From the NCBI RefSeq assembly GCF_008704205.1, contig NZ_VXLC01000006.1:355348-419347 (forward strand): a DNA stretch of 64,000 nucleotides. Direction: 5' to 3'. The notes below the pieces were generated by a model. It was given only the letters and a program-made list of their open reading frames with translations. It was not told the DNA's origin and did not search any database. The position numbers and the translations under genes were made by a program. Origin of the DNA: Nocardia colli. Lineage in GTDB: Bacteria; Actinomycetota; Actinomycetes; Mycobacteriales; Mycobacteriaceae. Of this stretch, positions 61,501 to 64,000 are shown in pieces (position 1 is the stretch's first letter; each line of letters begins with the position of its first letter).

Positions 61501-61986
61501 TGCTTCAGCGGACAGCAGTTCGTGGCCGCGGGCGGTGACGACGGAATCGTCCGATTGTGGGATCCATGTGCTGGAAAGACCATCGGCGATCCCTGGCGCG
61601 GACACGACGACTGGATTCTGGCTATGTGCACCCTGCGACTTGATGGGCACAACCTGGTCGTTACTGCTGGACACGACGAATCAGTACGCATGTGGAATCC
61701 TCGAACCGGCTCTTTGATTGGTCAACCCTGGCTCGGTCACACCGGCTCAATTCGAGCCCTAACCACGGTCAAGAATAATGTGAGCGAAATAGTAGCCAGT
61801 GCTGGGCACGACAAAGAAATACGGTTCTGGGATCCCCGCACCGGTACGTCCATCGGCACCTGCCACGGGCACACCGAATGGATTCGAGCGTTATGCACAG
61901 TCGAAGTGGACGGACGCCCACTTATAGTCAGCGCTGGCGATGACAGATCTCTCTTCAGTTGGGCAGCAGTCGAATCCACACCCTAG
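58591..61986 (+). CDS. STAND-type NTPase with C-terminal WD40-like repeats
   Basis: A 1131-residue signalling ATPase of the STAND (NLR-like) class. Residues 1-35 carry the GAGRDINAPVTVNV element shared with the upstream protein. The NTPase domain has Walker A in VQSEAGIGKTALAAHLV (84-91) and Walker B in LVMVVDGLDEAEP (172-181); a helical region follows to about 540. Then about 13 repeats of 44 residues, most ending in LWDP and a TG turn, enough for two beta-propellers. Repeats 3-5 are nearly identical at DNA level. STAND-repeat proteins sense ligands and oligomerise; in bacteria several are antiphage systems. No known effector domain (nuclease, TIR, protease) was recognised, so the membrane partner may be the effector. 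Confidence 0.85.
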   Translation: MHDGSGWVLGPAAVGAGRDINAPVTVNVSVVSTAWDPWPDRIYELTALAEHLDTEHFHGRKELIARIDTAIAAQDRGYVVVQSEAGIGKTALAAHLVWTRPCVYHFTAFEGGKDPAEARKSLAAQLIRWWDLADKFCPGGNLPAAAERPDWLTRVLHAAAVARNKHQTGASLVMVVDGLDEAEPSTPGRDTGIPLGLPRPELLPAGVHIVATTRYGIPLSGLRYRTQWEVIDVEGTANLVDLHTYLETRLDWDRALSSRLDEHSVDRQWFASTLARQCAGVWMYARYVLDEIADGRDPHDISSLPPGLDGFYLEQVRRWSYRSDWAVVGGPCLAMLAALERPVDRNELVRLLELADNNGSVLRQWLDETLRPFLVARRIRGRRHYAVRHQSLRDIYKSRDTRHEEDRDAGIREDLNDSIRAAHARIVEALRPKPGFRHGVSEYARTWLPVHALATEQIDEIFTDPSFLLAMKPDALLRHQTLVRSSMARRGLDAYQMTLAIWRYTDNQERLLWLHSNAVRMHCLPLAERIVPLVQSRWLMHTSTWSGRTYRTLTTGFVDSQLCALVVDGQVLLASAGHDSKVRLWDARSGTAIGGLGIEDQRSYIRPKLSKMCVIHTDNHELIVGVSGALLEVWDPRTSNLVCDSSETRLGPISQLCPVHVNGRELIAVASDTTLTLWDPLTGDITSKPEGTPVNPITRLCTVQVNRRELIAVASDTTLALWDPLTRVTTGQPWMAHSGPISQLCAVRVNGRELIAVASDTSLRLWDPLTGKIVGEPWTAHAGSVRALCPVLVDRIHLLATVGSEGTLRLWDPRPDTGIGDLQAGHTDSILTLCAVEVGDRKLLATAGVDKTIRLWDPSTGKALGITWHQPGSTAALCAVTADKRQLVVSGGEDRVVRLWDPSTGAAVGNLGLGHTRPIQGICVIKVDGVQLVVSAALDGTIRMWDPRTGDPVGDPLSCQTGPLRAICAVCFSGQQFVAAGGDDGIVRLWDPCAGKTIGDPWRGHDDWILAMCTLRLDGHNLVVTAGHDESVRMWNPRTGSLIGQPWLGHTGSIRALTTVKNNVSEIVASAGHDKEIRFWDPRTGTSIGTCHGHTEWIRALCTVEVDGRPLIVSAGDDRSLFSWAAVESTP
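60544..60939 (+). repeat. Three tandem 132-bp repeats encoding WD40 units
   Basis: Units starting at 60544, 60676 and 60808 each carry GTCAACGGCCGCGAGCTCAT (or a near match) and the LWDPLT codons. They are far more alike than the remaining WD40 units, so they point to recent unequal recombination in the sensor part of the STAND gene. Confidence 0.75.
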
Positions 61987-62234
61987 CGGTGCCTGGATGG
62001 TCTGATCTGCAGTCGGCGCCGGGACGATCACCACCCGTGGCCTGCTGGACTTACCGATGGCGACGCGTCGCTGGCTCGGCGTCCGGGTGGGGGCGATGGT
62101 CGTCGCGGTCGCAGTTCCGACCCACGGGTTGATGGTTATCGCCGCACCAGACCGGTTGATCTCGCTGTTGTTGCAGGGGTCGTGCCGTCTGCTGATCCAG
62201 ACCGGATCGCCGAAACTCGCCGCGTGCTGCCGCT

Positions 62235-63248
62235 TTGGGCGTAACCGCGGCTGACCTCGAGGAACGGCCGCCGGTGCCGACGCTGGACGAGTACCTGCCC
62301 CGGATCATGGGTGCGGTCGGACCCGGCATGCTGCGAACCTACCGGCCCTATTGGAACCACCTGTCGGTGGCGTTCGGAACCCGGCGCCTGGACGCGATCA
62401 CAGCGACCGAGATCGAGGAACTCAAGTGCCGGGTCGCGGCCAATGCCGCCCAACGCAGCAGCAGTCGCTACGGGCGATCCGCACGCGAGTCGTTCATCGC
62501 CGCATCCCGCGCCATCTACAGCCGCGCCATCGCCGACGACCTGATGCCTATCGGGTCCTCGCCCGCGCACCGGGTCGCCAAACCGCGCCGACTGCCCAGC
62601 ACACGGCGCGCATTGACCGCCACCGAGCTCGAACAGATCGACACTGTCGAGCGATCGTCGGGCAACTACCCGGTCCTGGACGCGTTGCTACTTCGGCTGC
62701 ACACCGAAACAGCGTGCCGCCGCGGCGGCGCTCTCGGGTTACGGGTGTGCGATTGGGACAGCGAGGAGTGCCTGGTGCGGTTGCGGGAGAAAGGGCAGAC
62801 AGTGCGGTGGCAGCCGATCAGCCCACCATTGCCCCAAGCGCTGGTCCGCCTCGCCGAAGTGCGAGGCGCACGGCAGCCGGGCGTCAACCTGCTGCGTTAC
62901 CGCGACAGCCGGCGACTGACCTACCGCCGCTACGACAACCTGTGGAACCGCGTACGTGGCGAACTGCCCTGGGCCGCCGCGCAGGGGGTGTCCACGCGCT
63001 GGCTGCGCCACACCACCCTGACCTGGGTCGAACGCAACTTCGGCTACGGCGTGGCCCGTGCCTATCCGGACACACCGACCGAGGGCGCATCCACCACCAC
63101 CTACATCAAGGTCGACGTCCAGGCTGTCGCGGGGGCGCTGGCCGCGATGACCAGTCACCAGCACCTACTAGCCGTCGGCCACGACGACTACCCCATAACC
63201 GCGCGCATCACCACCGACCGGTCCACTGGGACACATCCGTCATCCTGA
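62235..63248 (+). CDS. Tyrosine integrase of the island, probably inactive
   Basis: A 337-residue tyrosine recombinase next to attR. The N-terminal SAM-like domain (LDEYLPRIMGAVGPGMLRTY) and catalytic domain (HTETACRRGGALGLRVCD with the first Arg; Tyr in TTTYIKVDVQ) are visible. In box II the usual HxLRH reads STRWLRHTTLTW, with Arg replacing the first His. The downstream GHT motif is lost: the protein reads ARAYPDTPTEG, while SGHTD is present in the next frame, as if two compensating indels had occurred. Just upstream, VPSADPDRIAETRRVLPL lies in another frame and would join directly, so the N-terminus is also shifted (TTG at 62235 is the only start). The 250 bases before it hold no other gene. 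Confidence 0.8.
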   Translation: MGVTAADLEERPPVPTLDEYLPRIMGAVGPGMLRTYRPYWNHLSVAFGTRRLDAITATEIEELKCRVAANAAQRSSSRYGRSARESFIAASRAIYSRAIADDLMPIGSSPAHRVAKPRRLPSTRRALTATELEQIDTVERSSGNYPVLDALLLRLHTETACRRGGALGLRVCDWDSEECLVRLREKGQTVRWQPISPPLPQALVRLAEVRGARQPGVNLLRYRDSRRLTYRRYDNLWNRVRGELPWAAAQGVSTRWLRHTTLTWVERNFGYGVARAYPDTPTEGASTTTYIKVDVQAVAGALAAMTSHQHLLAVGHDDYPITARITTDRSTGTHPSS

Positions 63249-63277
63249 TGTTCGACGCGATCTCGATTCGGCCTGTC

Positions 63278-63300
63278 CCGGGACTGTCGCGCAGTCCCGG
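63278..63300. terminator. Stem-loop after integrase
   Basis: CCGGGACTG (63278-63286) pairs with CAGTCCCGG (63292-63300) around a 5-base loop, 30 bases after the integrase stop. It lacks a T run; possible terminator. Confidence 0.5.
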
Positions 63301-63389
63301 CAAGCTCCACGCCGCCCAATTCCACGTCCGAGTCGTCGTGTTGACCGCTGCTTGACCGGGTCGAGTGCTGAGGGTTAGCCTCTACCGCA

Positions 63390-63410
63390 TGGACACATCT
63401 TCAGTGTCCA
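63390..63410. repeat. Inverted repeat next to attR
   Basis: TGGACAC and GTGTCCA around 7 bases, 23 bases before the right att core. It could be an arm-type binding site for the integrase or a small excisionase. Position-based suggestion. Confidence 0.4.
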
Positions 63411-63432
63411 GAGACACCAAAAGTGTGACCAT

Positions 63433-63449
63433 GTCCCTGATGGCGCACC
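63433..63449 (+). repeat. attR, right direct repeat
   Basis: Exact copy of the 17-bp tRNA-Lys 3' sequence GTCCCTGATGGCGCACC. It marks the right end of the island. Confidence 0.88.
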
Positions 63450-63454
63450 TTTTC

Positions 63455-63485
63455 AAAGCCCTGGTAGTTCGATTGCCAGGGCTTT
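63455..63485 (+). terminator. Terminator, probably the original tRNA-Lys terminator
   Basis: AAAGCCCTGG (63455-63464) pairs with CCAGGGCTTT (63476-63485) around an 11-base loop. It starts 6 bases after the att core, as expected if it once followed the tRNA directly and was displaced when the island inserted. Confidence 0.7.
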
Positions 63486-63586
63486 CATCCTGTCACGGAG
63501 CCGTTGCCGATTCCGGCACAACCGCAGTCTCGCCCTCATCCCGCAGTTTGCGGCTCACCCGTGAACCGTTCGAGCGATGTCCCGGA

Positions 63587-64000
63587 TCAGCCTCGCCATC
63601 GGAGGCTGGGTGAAGGCGTCGCGTGCCGGACAAAGCTCGCGATCTCGCGGGAGGTTGCCGCGGGCGCCCAGACGATCCGCAGCTCACTGGGCGACACGCC
63701 TGCGACCGGAACGACGGAGATGCCGCGCAAAGACAGTTCATGCAGCAGCGACTCGGGGACGAAGCCGATCGCCTCGCCCAGTCGGATGGAGCCGACGTAT
63801 TGCGCCGCATCCGAAACGACCGGACCCGGTTTCCACGCATGCGGGGTCAGGTCCGTTGCGGTCCAGTACGCGATCCCAGCGGGAGTGTCACCGGACCAGG
63901 TCGCGATAGTCTCGCCCTCGAGTTCAGCGCGTTCGATAACCCGGCGGGTGGCCAGCGGATGAGCGTTCGGCGGCAGCGCGACACGGGGGTCGGCGCGGAA
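63587..64000 (-). CDS. LysR-family regulator, C-terminal part (runs off the window)
   Basis: 137 residues of a LysR effector-binding domain: FRADPRVALPPNAHPLATRR, then YVGSIRLGEAIGFVPESLL and GISVVPVAGVSPSELRIVWAP. The N-terminal HTH lies beyond the window. The frame ends at 63587 (TGA), but shifting one base near 63640 gives the typical C-terminal end ARDAFTQPPMARLIRDIART to a stop at 63555. So a late frameshift, real or a sequencing error, is likely. First chromosomal gene after the island. Confidence 0.75.
   Translation of the reverse strand, partial: FRADPRVALPPNAHPLATRRVIERAELEGETIATWSGDTPAGIAYWTATDLTPHAWKPGPVVSDAAQYVGSIRLGEAIGFVPESLLHELSLRGISVVPVAGVSPSELRIVWAPAATSREIASFVRHATPSPSLRWRG

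Noticed and set aside
63365..63962. Plus-strand frames after the island
   Set aside because: They run opposite the LysR effector domain, which has clear family features; the plus-strand products are low-complexity.

Overview
The window is high-GC actinobacterial DNA and most likely comes from Nocardia or a close mycolic-acid-containing relative. Pointers in the sequence are an antigen-85-type esterase, a desaturase plus ferredoxin-reductase pair resembling the mycobacterial DesA3 (Rv3229c/Rv3230c) system, a rubber-oxygenase (Lcp)-like Tat protein, a DUF4254 protein, a type VII-secretion-like operon and many TetR regulators. The genus is inferred from gene content, not from a marker gene.

Positions 1-40,000 read as ordinary chromosome. 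In order they hold: a TetR regulator and a small stress membrane protein; an NCS1 permease and a solitary narI; an MFS exporter; a three-gene secretion-like operon (4688-7432); a solitary ectB-like aminotransferase; an ABC-2 exporter (8974-11639); a CocE/NonD hydrolase with a TetR; a DesA3-like desaturase operon with a divergent DesT-like TetR and a perfect palindrome between them; a YciI-ECF sigma pair; an Ag85-like esterase; the Lcp-like oxygenase; a 2,4-dienoyl-CoA reductase; a PadR/MFS pair sharing interlocked palindromes; an SDR; two tandem diaminopimelate-decarboxylase-like genes, the second lacking the PLP lysine; a HerA-like ATPase; oligoribonuclease; tRNA-His; an L,D-transpeptidase; and tRNA-Lys.

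A 17-bp direct repeat, formed by the 3' end of tRNA-Lys (40057-40073) and repeated at 63433-63449, brackets about 23.4 kb of accessory DNA. A tyrosine integrase gene lies next to the right copy, so this is an integrated genomic island. The integrase looks damaged: both catalytic histidine motifs are altered and an N-terminal frameshift is apparent. The terminator that probably belonged to tRNA-Lys now sits outside the right repeat. Island cargo, left to right: short coupled phage-type ORFs with an HNH nuclease; a truncated polysaccharide-exporter permease; a complete five-gene lasso-peptide cluster on the minus strand (42992-47563) with a 55-residue precursor; decayed fragments (methyltransferase, WXG100-like, DUF2493, IS256) around nested inverted repeats; an AT-richer seven-gene plus-strand operon (51487-57790) of unknown product; and a small membrane protein paired with a 1131-residue STAND NTPase with 13 WD40-like repeats, probably a conflict or defence module.

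The best candidate for an undescribed system is the 51487-57790 operon. It combines a shortened adenylate-forming enzyme, a NadE-like amide synthase, an SGNH-like protein, an acyl carrier protein, a glutamine-dependent asparagine-synthetase-like enzyme, a PlsC-like acyltransferase and a CDP-alcohol phosphatidyltransferase. That set suggests assembly of an amidated acyl unit joined to a phospholipid-like scaffold; this is inference. After 63449 the chromosome resumes with the C-terminal part of a LysR regulator running off the window.
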